Shown here: positions 8,708 through 18,118 of the stretch, piece by piece
How the letters are laid out: each line of letters starts with the position of its first letter
Position numbering within the stretch: position 1 is the first letter of the stretch
Assembly: GCA_963700425.1 (NCBI GenBank)
Contig: CAVOXO010000001.1
Coordinates: forward strand, 1,302,001 to 1,366,000
From: CAVOXO01 sp963700425
GTDB lineage: Bacteria; Actinomycetota; Acidimicrobiia; Acidimicrobiales; Microtrichaceae
DNA length: 64,000 nucleotides
Reading direction: 5' to 3'
Translations under genes and position numbers: made by a program
The notes under the pieces: model-generated
Told to the model about the DNA's origin: nothing
Database searches by the model: none
The model's input: the letters and a program-made list of their open reading frames with translations, nothing else

Positions 8708-9213
8708 GTCGTCGGCGTGGTCGGTGTCGTCGACCACACACCCACGGTCCGGTACTCGGGACCTGACGTCGTGAGTCGGCTCGACACGAGTGCAACCTCC
8801 CTCACCTGGAAGGTCACGTCGATCGGCGTGCCGATCAGCGGGCAGGCGGCCGCGTCTCGTTTCCGGCCGAGGGTCAGGTGTCCCTCGAACCTGCGTCGGT
8901 CGGATGTCATCGAGAGCCCGGTCATGGCGGTGGTGATCGACGCGGCCAGGCCGTCGAGCCCTGCCACGGGCACGACAACGGCTCGCCTGCCCAGCGTCTC
9001 GACCCGTGGGCCCGCCGTCGCGGTCGCCGCAGGAAGCTCAGTGGAATCGAGGCGGAGCCGCGCCTCATGGGAGGCGACATCGCCGAGGAAGAGCAGCGTC
9101 ACGTGCCAGCAGTCGGGAGCGACCCACCGGACGGCCGGCGAGCTCCGGTCCAGCGCGGCGAGCAGATCTCGGACCTCCTCGGGGGGAATCACCGCGACGA
9201 ACAGCCGGGCCAT
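8704..9213 (-). CDS. thpR: RNA 2',3'-cyclic phosphodiesterase (2'-5' RNA ligase family)
   Basis: A 169-aa member of the 2H phosphoesterase family, opening RNA 2',3'-cyclic phosphates. Both HxTx motifs are present: WHVTL (His37, Thr39) and GHLTL (His112, Thr114). The N-terminus RLFVAVIPPEEVRD is typical. Convergent with upp, sharing 4 nt at the stops. The physiological RNA target is unknown for the family. Confidence 0.93.
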   Translation of the reverse strand: MARLFVAVIPPEEVRDLLAALDRSSPAVRWVAPDCWHVTLLFLGDVASHEARLRLDSTELPAATATAGPRVETLGRRAVVVPVAGLDGLAASITTAMTGLSMTSDRRRFEGHLTLGRKRDAAACPLIGTPIDVTFQVREVALVSSRLTTSGPEYRTVGVWSTTPTTPTT

Positions 9214-9336
9214 CGGCTCATGATGGCGCGTCGAGCCGGTGAGGGCACCACGTCGATCCTGGTTGACGCCGGCGCCGCCCGGGACGACGATGGCGTCGAC
9301 ACGGAGGACCCGGCCGGATCGGGGATCGGAGGAGCG

Positions 9337-10005
9337 GTGACGGACATCGATGTCGTGGCGGACACCGAGCTCGGCGGTCTCGACCCCTACGACTCGATGG
9401 ACGCCGAGGCCCAGCGAGTCGCCCGTTTCCTCGAGAGCCTGGACCCCGGTGACTGGGAGGCTCCGACCCGCTGCGAGGGCTGGTCACGACGCGATCTCGT
9501 CGGGCACCTCGTCGGGACCGAGGACTACCACCGGGCCTGTCTCGACGACGCGCTCGGGGCCCTCGTCGATGCCGGCATGGCCGCCGGCGCGACCGACGTT
9601 GGGTCGTTCAACGCCTGGATGATCGATGAACGCGCCGGGCGTGACGCGGCGGAGATCGTTGCGGAGTGGACCGCAGCCAACGCGGAGAACCGCCGCCGGA
9701 TGCGGGAACGGGACGGCGGCACCATGGCCACGATGGTCGGCCAGTACCCCGTCAGGTGGCAGGCGTTCCACGTGGCGTCGGAGCTGGCGACCCACGCAGA
9801 CGATCTCGGCGTGCCCGTCGACGATCACGATGCCGAAGGGCGACTCGAGTGGCGGGCGCGGTTCAGCCGATTCGCCCTCGCGGAATCGGGACGCAGCATC
9901 GATGCCGACGTCTCTGCGCTTCCAGCCGGGGAGTTGGTGGAGGGAGTGGCCGGCCGGCTTCCCTCGGACCATCCGCTCGCGGCCGTGCTCACGACGATGC
10001 CCTGA
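9337..10005 (+). CDS. DinB-fold maleylpyruvate isomerase family protein (mycothiol-dependent type)
   Basis: A 222-aa protein of the actinobacterial TIGR03083-like family, using a DinB four-helix fold with a metal held by three histidines. Candidate ligands are in GHLVGTEDYH and FHVASELATHADDL. EAPTRCEGWSRRDLVGHL is the familiar N-terminal motif. Members are often predicted mycothiol-dependent enzymes; the reaction is unknown. The GTG start at 9337 has GGAGG four bases upstream; an ATG at about 9223 is possible but adds low-complexity sequence. Confidence 0.8.
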   Translation: MTDIDVVADTELGGLDPYDSMDAEAQRVARFLESLDPGDWEAPTRCEGWSRRDLVGHLVGTEDYHRACLDDALGALVDAGMAAGATDVGSFNAWMIDERAGRDAAEIVAEWTAANAENRRRMRERDGGTMATMVGQYPVRWQAFHVASELATHADDLGVPVDDHDAEGRLEWRARFSRFALAESGRSIDADVSALPAGELVEGVAGRLPSDHPLAAVLTTMP

Positions 10006-10014
10006 CCCCCGATG

Positions 10015-10743
10015 TCAGTCGTTCGCGTCGGACGCGATGGCGATGACCGCGTCGACGATGTCCACCACGTCGGGCAATCGCTGGGCCTGACGGAAACGGG
10101 GGTGGCGGGTCGGCTCTTCGGCGTGTTCGAGAGCCCACGTGGTCTGGTAGGGCACATGCACCGCCCACGCGCCGATCTCCAGGACGGGCAGCACGTCCGA
10201 GCGCAGCGAGTTCCCGATCATGACGAAGCCGTCGGGAGGCGTTCCCAGGCGCGACAGAATCGCCCCGTAGCTCGTCGTGTCCTTCTCGTGCACGATCTCC
10301 ACCGCGTCGAATCGGGCCGCCAGACCCGACTCGTCGATCTTCCGATGCTGGTCCTTCAGGTCGCCCTTGGTCACGAGGACCAACCGATGGTGCGCCAGGG
10401 CGTCGAGCACCTCGATCGCCCCGTCGATCAGCTCGACGGGATGGGTCATCATCGTCTTGGCCCGCTGGACCAGGCGCATGATCTGGTCGGCGGGGATCGT
10501 CCCTCCGGACGCGGCGATGGCCGCCTCGATCATCGAGATCGTCGCCCCCTTGATCCCGTAGCCGAACGACGGAATGTTCGCGGTCTCGGTCTCGATGAGC
10601 AGATGATGTGCCGCGGCGCTCGGCTCGTCGTCGCCGAGGTACGGACCGACGATCTCCGCGAACAGGTCGTAGCTCTCGATGAAGTACGCCTCGTTGTGCC
10701 ACAGCGTGTCGTCGGCGTCGAAGGCGATCCAATGGTGGGCCAC
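10015..10743 (-). CDS. HAD-superfamily hydrolase
   Basis: A 242-aa cytosolic phosphatase-like protein. Motif I is FDADDTLW, with nucleophile Asp9 and acid Asp11; motif II is LVTKGDL (Thr); a Lys in the LKDQHRK region and motif IV GNSLRSDVLP complete the site. It belongs to subclass I. The GTG start is chosen because the family begins just before motif I; no strong ribosome binding site is visible. It is divergent from punA by 47 bp, so a role with nucleotides or sugar phosphates is plausible but unproven. Confidence 0.88.
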   Translation of the reverse strand: MAHHWIAFDADDTLWHNEAYFIESYDLFAEIVGPYLGDDEPSAAAHHLLIETETANIPSFGYGIKGATISMIEAAIAASGGTIPADQIMRLVQRAKTMMTHPVELIDGAIEVLDALAHHRLVLVTKGDLKDQHRKIDESGLAARFDAVEIVHEKDTTSYGAILSRLGTPPDGFVMIGNSLRSDVLPVLEIGAWAVHVPYQTTWALEHAEEPTRHPRFRQAQRLPDVVDIVDAVIAIASDAND

Positions 10744-10789
10744 GGCGATGATGATGGCACGGCGGCGGCATGGCCGCGAGACTGCTCGG

Positions 10790-11653
10790 ATGAGGACTCC
10801 GTTCGATCTTGCGGCCGATGCAGCCGAGGCGTTGATCGGGGCGTTGGGCGACCGACCAGAGGTCGCCGTCATCGCCGGATCCGGTTGGGCCGCGGTGGCC
10901 GACGAGCTGGGAACGCCGTCGGGAGAGGTGAGCCTCGGAGACCTCCCGGGGGTGCCGACGCCCACCGTCGCCGGCCACTCCGGCGTGGCCCGCCTCATCG
11001 ACGTGGCGGGCATCCCGACCCTGGTGGTCGCAGGGCGGTCCCATCTCTACGAGGGACACGGAGTCGACACCGTCGTCCACACCGTGCGCGCTGCGGTGCT
11101 GGCAGGAAGCCACACCGTGGTGCTCACCAACGCGGCCGGGACACTCGACCTCGAGTCGTCTGTCGGCGAACCGATACTCATCTCCGACCAGATCAACCTG
11201 ACCGGGGCCAATCCGATGGCCGGCCCGCCGCCACCCCAGGGATTCCCGTCGCGTTTCTGCGACCTGACCCACCTCTACGACCCCGATCTCCGCCACGCCG
11301 CCCGCGTCGCCGACCCCTCACTCAGGGAGGGGGTCTACGCCGGGATGCTCGGAGGAAGCTATGAGACCCCGGCGGAGATCTCGATGCTCGCCGGCATGGG
11401 AGCCGATCTGGTCGGGATGTCCACCGTGTTGGAGGCGATCGCGGCAGCTCACCTCGGCGCCCGCGTCGCGGGTGTCTCGCTCGTGACGAACTTCGCTGCG
11501 GGCCTCGGCCCCGAGCTCTCCCACGACGAGGTCCTCGATGCCGGGCGATCGTCGGGTCCGCGCCTGGTCGAGGTCTGCGGCCTTCTCGTCGGCGCCGCCG
11601 CGGACCGGGCGGAGGAGTCGGGGGACCGTTCCGACATACTGGGATCGTCATGA
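10790..11653 (+). CDS. punA: purine nucleoside phosphorylase (trimeric type)
   Basis: A 287-aa PNP/MTAP-family enzyme phosphorolysing inosine, guanosine and deoxy forms to base plus (deoxy)ribose-1-phosphate. Motifs include the phosphate-binding IAGSGWAAVADEL, GRSHLYEGH, VVLTNAAGTL and GGSYETPAEISMLAGMGADL. Length fits low-molecular-weight trimeric PNPs rather than hexameric DeoD. The stop overlaps deoC by 4 nt (ATGA), linking phosphorolysis to aldol cleavage. An upstream extension of the open frame lies antisense to the HAD gene and is rejected. Confidence 0.94.
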   Translation: MRTPFDLAADAAEALIGALGDRPEVAVIAGSGWAAVADELGTPSGEVSLGDLPGVPTPTVAGHSGVARLIDVAGIPTLVVAGRSHLYEGHGVDTVVHTVRAAVLAGSHTVVLTNAAGTLDLESSVGEPILISDQINLTGANPMAGPPPPQGFPSRFCDLTHLYDPDLRHAARVADPSLREGVYAGMLGGSYETPAEISMLAGMGADLVGMSTVLEAIAAAHLGARVAGVSLVTNFAAGLGPELSHDEVLDAGRSSGPRLVEVCGLLVGAAADRAEESGDRSDILGSS

Positions 11654-12582
11654 CGGTGTCCCGATCGGTCCAGGCGCCGCCACTGGTCGAACTCTCGTCG
11701 GTCCGGATCCGCCCCATCGATGCCTACGCCCTGGAGAGCAGGGCCGCGGAGCTGGGCCGGCGGTCCATCAAGGCGGAGTCACAGCTGGCCGCTCACGATC
11801 TCATCATCTCGTGCATGGATCTCACGACGCTCGAGGGGAGCGACACCGACGCTCGGATCGCGGGTCTGTGTGGCCGTGCCCGGCATCCCGACCCCACCGA
11901 CCCTGCGTGTCCGCACGTCGCCGCGGTGTGCATCTACCCCGCGCTCGTCGCCACCGCCTCCCGGCTGCTGGAGGGGACCTCGATCGCGGTCGCGTCCGTC
12001 GCAGGCGCCTTCCCCTCGGGGCAGACCAGCCTCGACGGACGTCTCGAGGAGATCCGCCGAGCGGTGAGCGACGGAGCAGACGAGATCGACATCGTGATGG
12101 ACCGCGGACTCTTCCTCGCCGGGCGCTACGGCGAGTGCTACGAGTCGATCGCGGCGGCGCGGGACGCCTGCGGTGGCGCCCATCTGAAGACGATCCTCGA
12201 GGTGGGCGAACTCGGCAGCCTGGAGGCAGTGCGTCGAGCGTCGATGCTGGCCATGGCCGCGGGTTCGGACGTCATCAAGACGTCGACGGGCAAGATTCCC
12301 GCTGCAGCGAGTCCGCCGGTCGCGTTGTGCATGGCGGAAGCCATACGCGACTTCGCCGAACAGACCGGCCGGACGGTCGGATTGAAGCTGGCTGGAGGAA
12401 TCCGCACCTCGAAGCAGGCCATCGGGTACCTGGTCGTCGTCAACGAGACCCTCGGGCCGGAGTGGTTGAGTCCACGTCGGTTCCGCTTCGGAGCGTCCGG
12501 CCTGCTCAACGACGTCATCGCTCAACGTCGATTCCATCGAACCGGTCGCTACGTGCGGCCTTCCGATCTCCCCGTGGACTGA
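11650..12582 (+). CDS. deoC: deoxyribose-phosphate aldolase
   Basis: A 310-aa class I aldolase cleaving 2-deoxyribose-5-phosphate to acetaldehyde and glyceraldehyde-3-phosphate. The Schiff-base lysine is Lys210 in DVIKTSTGK and the proton-relay lysine is Lys246 in GLKLAGG. It is longer than E. coli DeoC (259 aa) because of an N-terminal extension common in actinobacterial and eukaryotic-like forms. It overlaps punA and is followed after 4 nt by an aldehyde dehydrogenase that would consume the acetaldehyde. Confidence 0.95.
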   Translation: MTVSRSVQAPPLVELSSVRIRPIDAYALESRAAELGRRSIKAESQLAAHDLIISCMDLTTLEGSDTDARIAGLCGRARHPDPTDPACPHVAAVCIYPALVATASRLLEGTSIAVASVAGAFPSGQTSLDGRLEEIRRAVSDGADEIDIVMDRGLFLAGRYGECYESIAAARDACGGAHLKTILEVGELGSLEAVRRASMLAMAAGSDVIKTSTGKIPAAASPPVALCMAEAIRDFAEQTGRTVGLKLAGGIRTSKQAIGYLVVVNETLGPEWLSPRRFRFGASGLLNDVIAQRRFHRTGRYVRPSDLPVD

Positions 12583-12586
12583 CACC

Positions 12587-14096
12587 GTGAACAACCTCGA
12601 ACCATCCTCGATGATCGTGCCGGCGGAGGCAGAGGCCTTCGGCAACTACGCCCCCGCCCCCGAATCGAGAGACCTGGTCACGATCCGGAATCGCTACGGG
12701 CTGTGGATCGACAACGAGGAGACGGAGGCCGAGAACGGCGCCGAACTGGTCAGCTACGAGCCCGCGACCGGAGCGGAACTCGCCCGGGTGGCCGTGGCGT
12801 CCTCCGCCGATGTCGACCGTGCCGTGCTGGCGGCTCGCCGGGCCCACGACGGCGCGTGGGGTGAGATGCCACGAGCCGAGCGGGGCCGCCATCTCTTTCG
12901 TATCGCCCGACTCATCCAGGAACGTTCACGCGAGCTCGCCGTGCTGGAGTCGATCGATGGTGGCAAACCGATCCGGGAGTCGCGAGACGTCGATCTCCCT
13001 CTCGTCGCCGCCCACTTCTTCCACTACGCGGGTTGGGCCGACAAATGGGAGTGGGCGATCGGTGTCACCGGAACACCGTCATCGCTGGGAGTCGCCGGAC
13101 AGATCATCCCCTGGAACTTCCCGTTGCTGATGGCGGCATGGAAGCTGGCCCCTGCGCTCGCCTGCGGGAACACCGTCGTCCTGAAGCCGGCCGAGACCAC
13201 CTCGCTCACCGCGCTCGGCGCTCGGGGAGATCTTCGCGGAGGCCGGGCTGCCGCCGGGTGTGGTGAACATCGTGACCGGGGCGGGCCCCACGGGAGCGGC
13301 GCTCGCCTCGCATTCCGGACTCGACAAGGTCGCGTTCACGGGATCGACCGCAGTGGGACGCGAGATCAGACGGGCCACAGCGACGACAGGCGCCCGGCTG
13401 ACCCTCGAGCTGGGCGGCAAGTCGGCCCACGTCGTCTTCGACGACGCGGCTCTGGACCAGGCGGTCGAGGGGGTGGTCAGAGGGATCTGGTTCAACCAGG
13501 GACACGTGTGCTGCGCCGGTTCACGGCTCCTGTTGCACGAACCGATCGCAGAGGAGTTCATCGAGCGCCTCGTGGCTCGCATGGGGCGCCTGCGGGTCGG
13601 GGACCCTCTCGACAAGAACACCGACATCGGGGCCATCAACAGCGCGGAGCAGTTGCGGACCATCACGGAGTACTGCGACATCGGTGCCGCGGAGGGGGCC
13701 ACGGTGGTGACGGCCGACGTCGACCTGCCCGAGACCGGTTGGTTCCATGCGCCGACCATCCTCACCGGCGTCGACACGAGTCACCGGGTGGCGAACGAGG
13801 AGATCTTCGGCCCGGTGCTCGCCGTCATGACGTTTCGCACTCCGGCCGAAGCGATCGCCAAGGCCAATGCCACCCCCTACGGCCTGGCGGCGGGAGTGTG
13901 GACCGCCGACGGAGCGCGGATCCTGTGGATGTCGCAGCGACTCAGGGCCGGAGTGGTGTGGGCGAACACCTACAACCAGTTCGATCCGGCCTCACCCTTC
14001 GGCGGCATCAAGGAATCGGGGTTCGGACGCGAGGGCGGCCGGGCGGGGCTCGACGCCTATCTCCGAGTCGAGCCGTACAGGGGACCCGTCACATGA
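12587..14096 (+). CDS. aldehyde dehydrogenase, ALDH16 N-terminal domain-like (one frameshift)
   Basis: A complete NAD-dependent aldehyde dehydrogenase of about 502 aa if one extra base is removed. The first part holds IIPWNFPLLMAAWKLAPALA and KPAETTSL; the second part, in another register, holds the general base in LELGGKSAH and the catalytic cysteine in GHVCCAGSR. The break is at about 13217, where GCGCTCGGCGCTCGGGGAG has one G more than needed for TALALGEIFAEAGLPPGVVN. A sequencing error is likely. It starts with GTG 4 nt after deoC and overlaps the next gene by 4 nt. By context it oxidises acetaldehyde from DeoC. Confidence 0.85.
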
Positions 14097-14929
14097 GCAA
14101 CCTCGACGTACCCAAGACCTACAAGCTCTTCGTCAACGGAGCGTTCGTGCGATCGGAGTCCGGGCGGGTCGCCCCGGTCACCGGCGCCGACGGTACCGTC
14201 CGCCGCGTCGCGACCGCCTCCCGCAAGGACCTCCGGGAGGCGGTCACCGCAGCCCGGGGGGCTCAGGCGGGCTGGCAGGAGGCCACGCCGTATCTCCGGG
14301 CCCAGATCCTCTACCGGATCGCCGAGATGGCCGATGGACGCCGCCACGAGATGATCGACGAGGACTCAAGGGGCGGTCTCGACTCGTCCACGGCCGAACG
14401 CGACGTGGACGACGCAGTGGCCTCATGGATCTGGTGGGCCGGCTGGGCCGACAAGATCGTCTCGGTTCTCGGCACGGTGAATCCCGTCGCCGGCCCCTTC
14501 CTCAACCTGTCGACACCGGAACCCGCTGGGGTCGTCGTCGCGTTCCCGCCCTCGGAGAGCCCGCTTCGAGGTATGGCCGACGTTCTGGGACCGATCCTGT
14601 GTGGCGGGAACACCGTCGTGGCCCTGGTGCCGCACCACGCGGCACCCGCCGCGCTGACCCTGGCGGAGGTGATCGCCACCTCCGACGTTCCGGCCGGCGT
14701 CGTGAACATCCTGGCGGCGGATCCGTCGTCACTCGTTCCATGGTGCGCCGACCACGGGGACGTCGACGCGATCGACGTCTCGGGGCTCTCCGACGACGAC
14801 CGGCGTGACGTCGAGGTTCGGTCGGCCTCGAACCTCAAGAGAGTCGCAGCGGTCGCCGGGGACAGATCCCCGCGTGCCGCCGGTTGCTTCCTCGACCTCA
14901 AGACCGTGTGGCATCCCGCGAAACTCTGA
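14093..14929 (+). CDS. short ALDH-like protein, ALDH16 C-terminal domain-like, no catalytic Cys
   Basis: A 278-aa protein resembling only the N-terminal NAD-fold half of an aldehyde dehydrogenase: YKLFVNGAFVRSESGR at the start, then IWWAGWADK, GVVVAFPPSESPL and LCGGNTVVALVP. It stops before the catalytic Cys/Glu region, so it is unlikely to be an enzyme alone. Its start overlaps the preceding full-length ALDH by 4 nt (ATGA). The pair matches the two domains of ALDH16, whose second domain is short and inactive, so a structural partner role is inferred. The 3' end overlaps add by 32 nt on the opposite strand. Confidence 0.82.
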   Translation: MSNLDVPKTYKLFVNGAFVRSESGRVAPVTGADGTVRRVATASRKDLREAVTAARGAQAGWQEATPYLRAQILYRIAEMADGRRHEMIDEDSRGGLDSSTAERDVDDAVASWIWWAGWADKIVSVLGTVNPVAGPFLNLSTPEPAGVVVAFPPSESPLRGMADVLGPILCGGNTVVALVPHHAAPAALTLAEVIATSDVPAGVVNILAADPSSLVPWCADHGDVDAIDVSGLSDDDRRDVEVRSASNLKRVAAVAGDRSPRAAGCFLDLKTVWHPAKL

Positions 14930-16010
14930 AACGAGCCGTCACCCGACTCCGGGTGTCATCGTCGCAGAATGCGGCATCGAGGGCCGCGAGGTTCGTCTCG
15001 CCCACGTCGGCCACACGCCACCCGAACTGCCGGCACAGAGCCAGGTACTCCGACGACAGCGTGACATCGCTCATGAGCCGGTTGTCGGTGTTGACGGTGA
15101 CGACGAACCCGGCTCGGTGCATCACGCCGACCGGATGGGTCGCCATCGACTCGACGGCGCCGGTGTGGATGTTGGACGTCGGGCACATCTCCAGCGGTAT
15201 GGCCTCCTCGAGCACGCGTCGGGCGAGAGGTCCGAACGTGGCCGGATCGTCGGGGTCCCCGATGTCGTCGATCAGCCGTACGCCGTGACCGATGCGATCG
15301 GCCTCGCACACCGAGACGGCTTCGGCGATCGACTCGAGTCCGTAGGACTCTCCGGCGTGGATGGTGACGCCGAGACCCGCTCGGCGAGCCACGTCGAAGG
15401 CAAGCTGGTGATGAGCAGCCGGGTGACCCTTCTCCGGTCCGGCGATGTCGAAACCGACGACCCGGCGGTCGAGGCACCGTGCCGCAGCCCGCGCCGACGC
15501 GTCGCTCGCGGGTCGGTCCCGCATCGCCGTCACGATGATCCGCACCACGATGTCGAAGCGCCGCTCCGCCTCGGCGAAACCGCGGTCGACAGCCGCGATC
15601 GCATCGACCATCGACATGTCGGGCGTGGACACGATGTCGGGGGCGAAACGCGACTCCGCGTAGACGACCCCGTCCGAGGCGAGGTCCTCGCCACACTCGA
15701 ACGCAGCCCTCTCCAGACACTCCGGCGTGGTGAGCACGGCCACGGTATGCCGGAAGGTCTCGAGATAGAGCTCCAGCGATCGCCGGTTGGCACCGCGCCG
15801 GAACCACTCGGCCAGGTCATCGGGGTCGAACGAGGGCAGCTCGCGATAGCCGGTGCTCCGTGCCAGGTCGATCACCGTCGCAGGACGAAGACCCCCGTCG
15901 AGGTGATCGTGCAACAACACCAGCGGCCCGCCGCCCAAGTCGCCGGGCACAGCGCTGTGTCGGTCATCCTTCGGCGTCGACGACCCGTCTTCCTTCTCGC
16001 TCCCGAGCAC
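14898..16010 (-). CDS. add: adenosine deaminase
   Basis: A 370-aa enzyme converting (deoxy)adenosine to (deoxy)inosine, the substrate for punA. Metal and catalytic motifs are LLHDHLDGGLRP (HxH), GVTIHAGE (His and catalytic Glu), DRIGHGVRL and VTVNTDN (Asp). Length fits mycobacterial Add. The ATG at 16010 is used; a GTG a little downstream is possible because the first 30 residues are not conserved. The gene lies 75 nt after the MOSC gene on the same strand and converges on ALDH16-C. Confidence 0.95.
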   Translation of the reverse strand: MLGSEKEDGSSTPKDDRHSAVPGDLGGGPLVLLHDHLDGGLRPATVIDLARSTGYRELPSFDPDDLAEWFRRGANRRSLELYLETFRHTVAVLTTPECLERAAFECGEDLASDGVVYAESRFAPDIVSTPDMSMVDAIAAVDRGFAEAERRFDIVVRIIVTAMRDRPASDASARAAARCLDRRVVGFDIAGPEKGHPAAHHQLAFDVARRAGLGVTIHAGESYGLESIAEAVSVCEADRIGHGVRLIDDIGDPDDPATFGPLARRVLEEAIPLEMCPTSNIHTGAVESMATHPVGVMHRAGFVVTVNTDNRLMSDVTLSSEYLALCRQFGWRVADVGETNLAALDAAFCDDDTRSRVTARFRVSRDATRS

Positions 16011-16085
16011 TCGCCCCCCGATGTCGGACCCGCCGACGACACCATACCGACGCCGAGCGAACGGTGCGTCGGGCCGGCGCTGGTC

Positions 16086-16652
16086 TCAGCGCTCGACCCG
16101 CACTGCATCTCCCACGGAGATCTCGCCGTCGCGCAGCACCGAGGCGTTGATTCCGCGAAGGCGTCGATGGCCGTGCTCGTCGGCGTTGACCCATCGCGCC
16201 GCGTCGACGCCGAAGCGGTCCCGGAACTTGGCGCACCCTCGATGCGGCTCCTCGCTCACCAGGAGCACGGCCGTGCCGATCTCGAGGCGGGTGCCTGTCG
16301 GCAGGTTGTGGGTGCTCAGGTCCAGGTCGACGAACAGCTGATCGCCGGCCAGTGGCCATCGTTCACGGGTCGCCAGGGCTCCGATGACCCGAGATCCCAT
16401 GATCGTGACCTGTCGGGCGGGTTCGGCCGCACCGTCCGCCGTGGCGCGCGAACCCCGGGTGGCCCAGTTGTCGCCGGCGAGCCCGTTCGCGGCCGACACC
16501 GCGATCGACGCGGGCTCCTCGCGTCGATCGGTCTCGGGTCGTATCACGATGAGCTCCACCGAACCCAGGTCCGAGGGCGCCCCATCGATGCGTTCGATCG
16601 CCTCGTCGAGTTCGGCGCGGCTGCGGTGAAGAGGGATCGGCCCGTCGTCCAT
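16086..16652 (-). CDS. MOSC-domain protein
   Basis: A 188-aa protein of the MOSC superfamily, a beta-barrel domain related to molybdenum-cofactor sulfurase C-termini. The conserved cysteine lies in EPHRGCAKFRDRFG, preceded by LAGDQLFVDLDLS and followed by LRGINASVLRDGEI. Such stand-alone MOSC proteins are thought to handle sulfur or molybdopterin ligands, sometimes in detoxification; no substrate can be assigned. Possibly co-transcribed with add. Confidence 0.85.
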   Translation of the reverse strand: MDDGPIPLHRSRAELDEAIERIDGAPSDLGSVELIVIRPETDRREEPASIAVSAANGLAGDNWATRGSRATADGAAEPARQVTIMGSRVIGALATRERWPLAGDQLFVDLDLSTHNLPTGTRLEIGTAVLLVSEEPHRGCAKFRDRFGVDAARWVNADEHGHRRLRGINASVLRDGEISVGDAVRVER

Positions 16653-16760
16653 GGTGGAAGTCTGGCATCGGTGGCGGCCATGCCCGGCGGATCAACGAAC
16701 TCTCCGACGAGGCGTTGGCCTAGTGTCAGGCGTCCGGCACACAGGAAACGGGGGTCTCCG

Positions 16761-18117
16761 GTGGAGACAGAAGAACTCATCTCCAAGGTGGACAGCGGCG
16801 AGATCGACACCATCGTGGTGGCCTTCACCGACCCCTACGGCCGGCTGCTCGGAAAACGGTTCGACGCGGAGTTCTTCGTGGCCGACACGTTGACCGCAGG
16901 GACCCACGGATGTGACTACCTGCTCACCGTCGACATGGAGATGGAACCGGTGGCGGGATACAGCTACGCGAACTGGGAGCTCGGCTACGGCGACTTCCAT
17001 CTCGTTCCCGATCTGGCGACGCTCCGGCCTGCGGGATGGACCGACCGGACCGCGATCGTCATGTGCGACGTGATCGACGACGACGCCCATGCCCCGGTCT
17101 CGGTGGCTCCACGCTCGATGCTCCGCCGCCAGATCGACCGGGCCAGGGAGATCGGGACAGCGGCCAAGGCCGCATCGGAGCTCGAGTTCTTCCTCTACGA
17201 GGACAGCTACCGCGACGCGGCCACCCAGAGGTACGCGGGGCTCACTGCCGCAGGGTGGTACATCGACGACTACCACATCCTCCAGGGCGCCCGGGTCGAG
17301 CCCTACGTCGGCGAAGCGCGCCGAGCCCTTCGGCGGTCCGGCATCGCCGTCGAGACCTCCAAGGGCGAGTGGGGGCGGGGACAACACGAGCTGAACATCG
17401 TGTACGGCGACGTGCTCGACATGGCCGACAACCACGTCGTGATGAAACAGGCCATGAAGGAGCTCGCCGACAGCCAGGGCGTGTCGGTGACGTTCATGGC
17501 GAAGCCCCACTCCGAGGAGGCGGGGGAGCTCGTGTCACATCCACCTCAGCCTGTGGGACGCGGACCGCGGGACCAACACGTTCGCCAGCGACGGTCCCGA
17601 AGGACATTCCGACCTCTTCCGTTGGTTCCTCGGAGGCTGGATGCGTCACGTCGATGACTTCATGGTCTTCTACGCCCCGACGATCAACTCCTACAAGCGC
17701 TACCAGAACGCCTCGTGGGCGCCCACGAGGGTGGCGTGGTCGCCCGACAACCGCACCGCAGGGTTCAGGGTCGTGGGGTCCGGTCCGTCGTTGCGCATCG
17801 AGTGTCGGATCCCCGGCGCCGACGTGAACCCGTATCTGGCCTACACGGCGGCATTGGCCAGCGGACTCCGCGGAATCGAGGAGCGGATCGAGCCCCCACC
17901 CGCCTTCGACGGCGACGTGTACGCCGCGAAGGACGTCCCCCACGTGCCGCGAACCCTCCGCGAGGCGCTGACCCGCTTCGTGAACAGCGAGGTCGCGTCC
18001 GATGCGCTGGGTCCCGAGGTGCACGCGCACTACTCGCGCTTCTACGAGGTCGAGGTCGAGGCCTACGACGCCGCGGTCACCGACTGGGAACGGACGCGCT
18101 ACTTCGAGAGGATCTGA
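16761..18117 (+). CDS. glutamine synthetase family gamma-glutamyl ligase (one frameshift)
   Basis: About 452 aa when read through one indel. It shows FTDPYGRLLGKRF in the N-terminal beta-grasp, ASELEFFLYE (metal site), GQHELNIVYGDVL, FMAKPHSEEAGSSCHIHLSL and, after the break, YAPTINSYKRYQ and ECRIPGADVNPYLAY. These are glutamine synthetase motifs, but the sequence is of the GlnA-like/PuuA type rather than the main GlnA. The break is in a run of five G at 17522-17526; removing one G restores GSSCHIHLSLWD, so it is probably a sequencing error. The GTG start gives the family N-terminus. An amidotransferase starts 1 nt after the stop; together they may glutamylate and later hydrolyse an amine, as PuuA/PuuD do. 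Confidence 0.85.
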
Positions 18118-18118
18118 C

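Noticed and set aside
8021..8737. 238-aa minus-strand open frame opposite upp
   Set aside because: upp has full family motifs and a ribosome binding site; the antisense frame has neither.
12587..14929. A single 780-aa fused ALDH16 protein
   Set aside because: The 12587 frame does run open across both genes, but between about 13217 and 14093 it reads nonsense relative to ALDH; the catalytic region is in another frame and the second gene has its own overlapping ATG.
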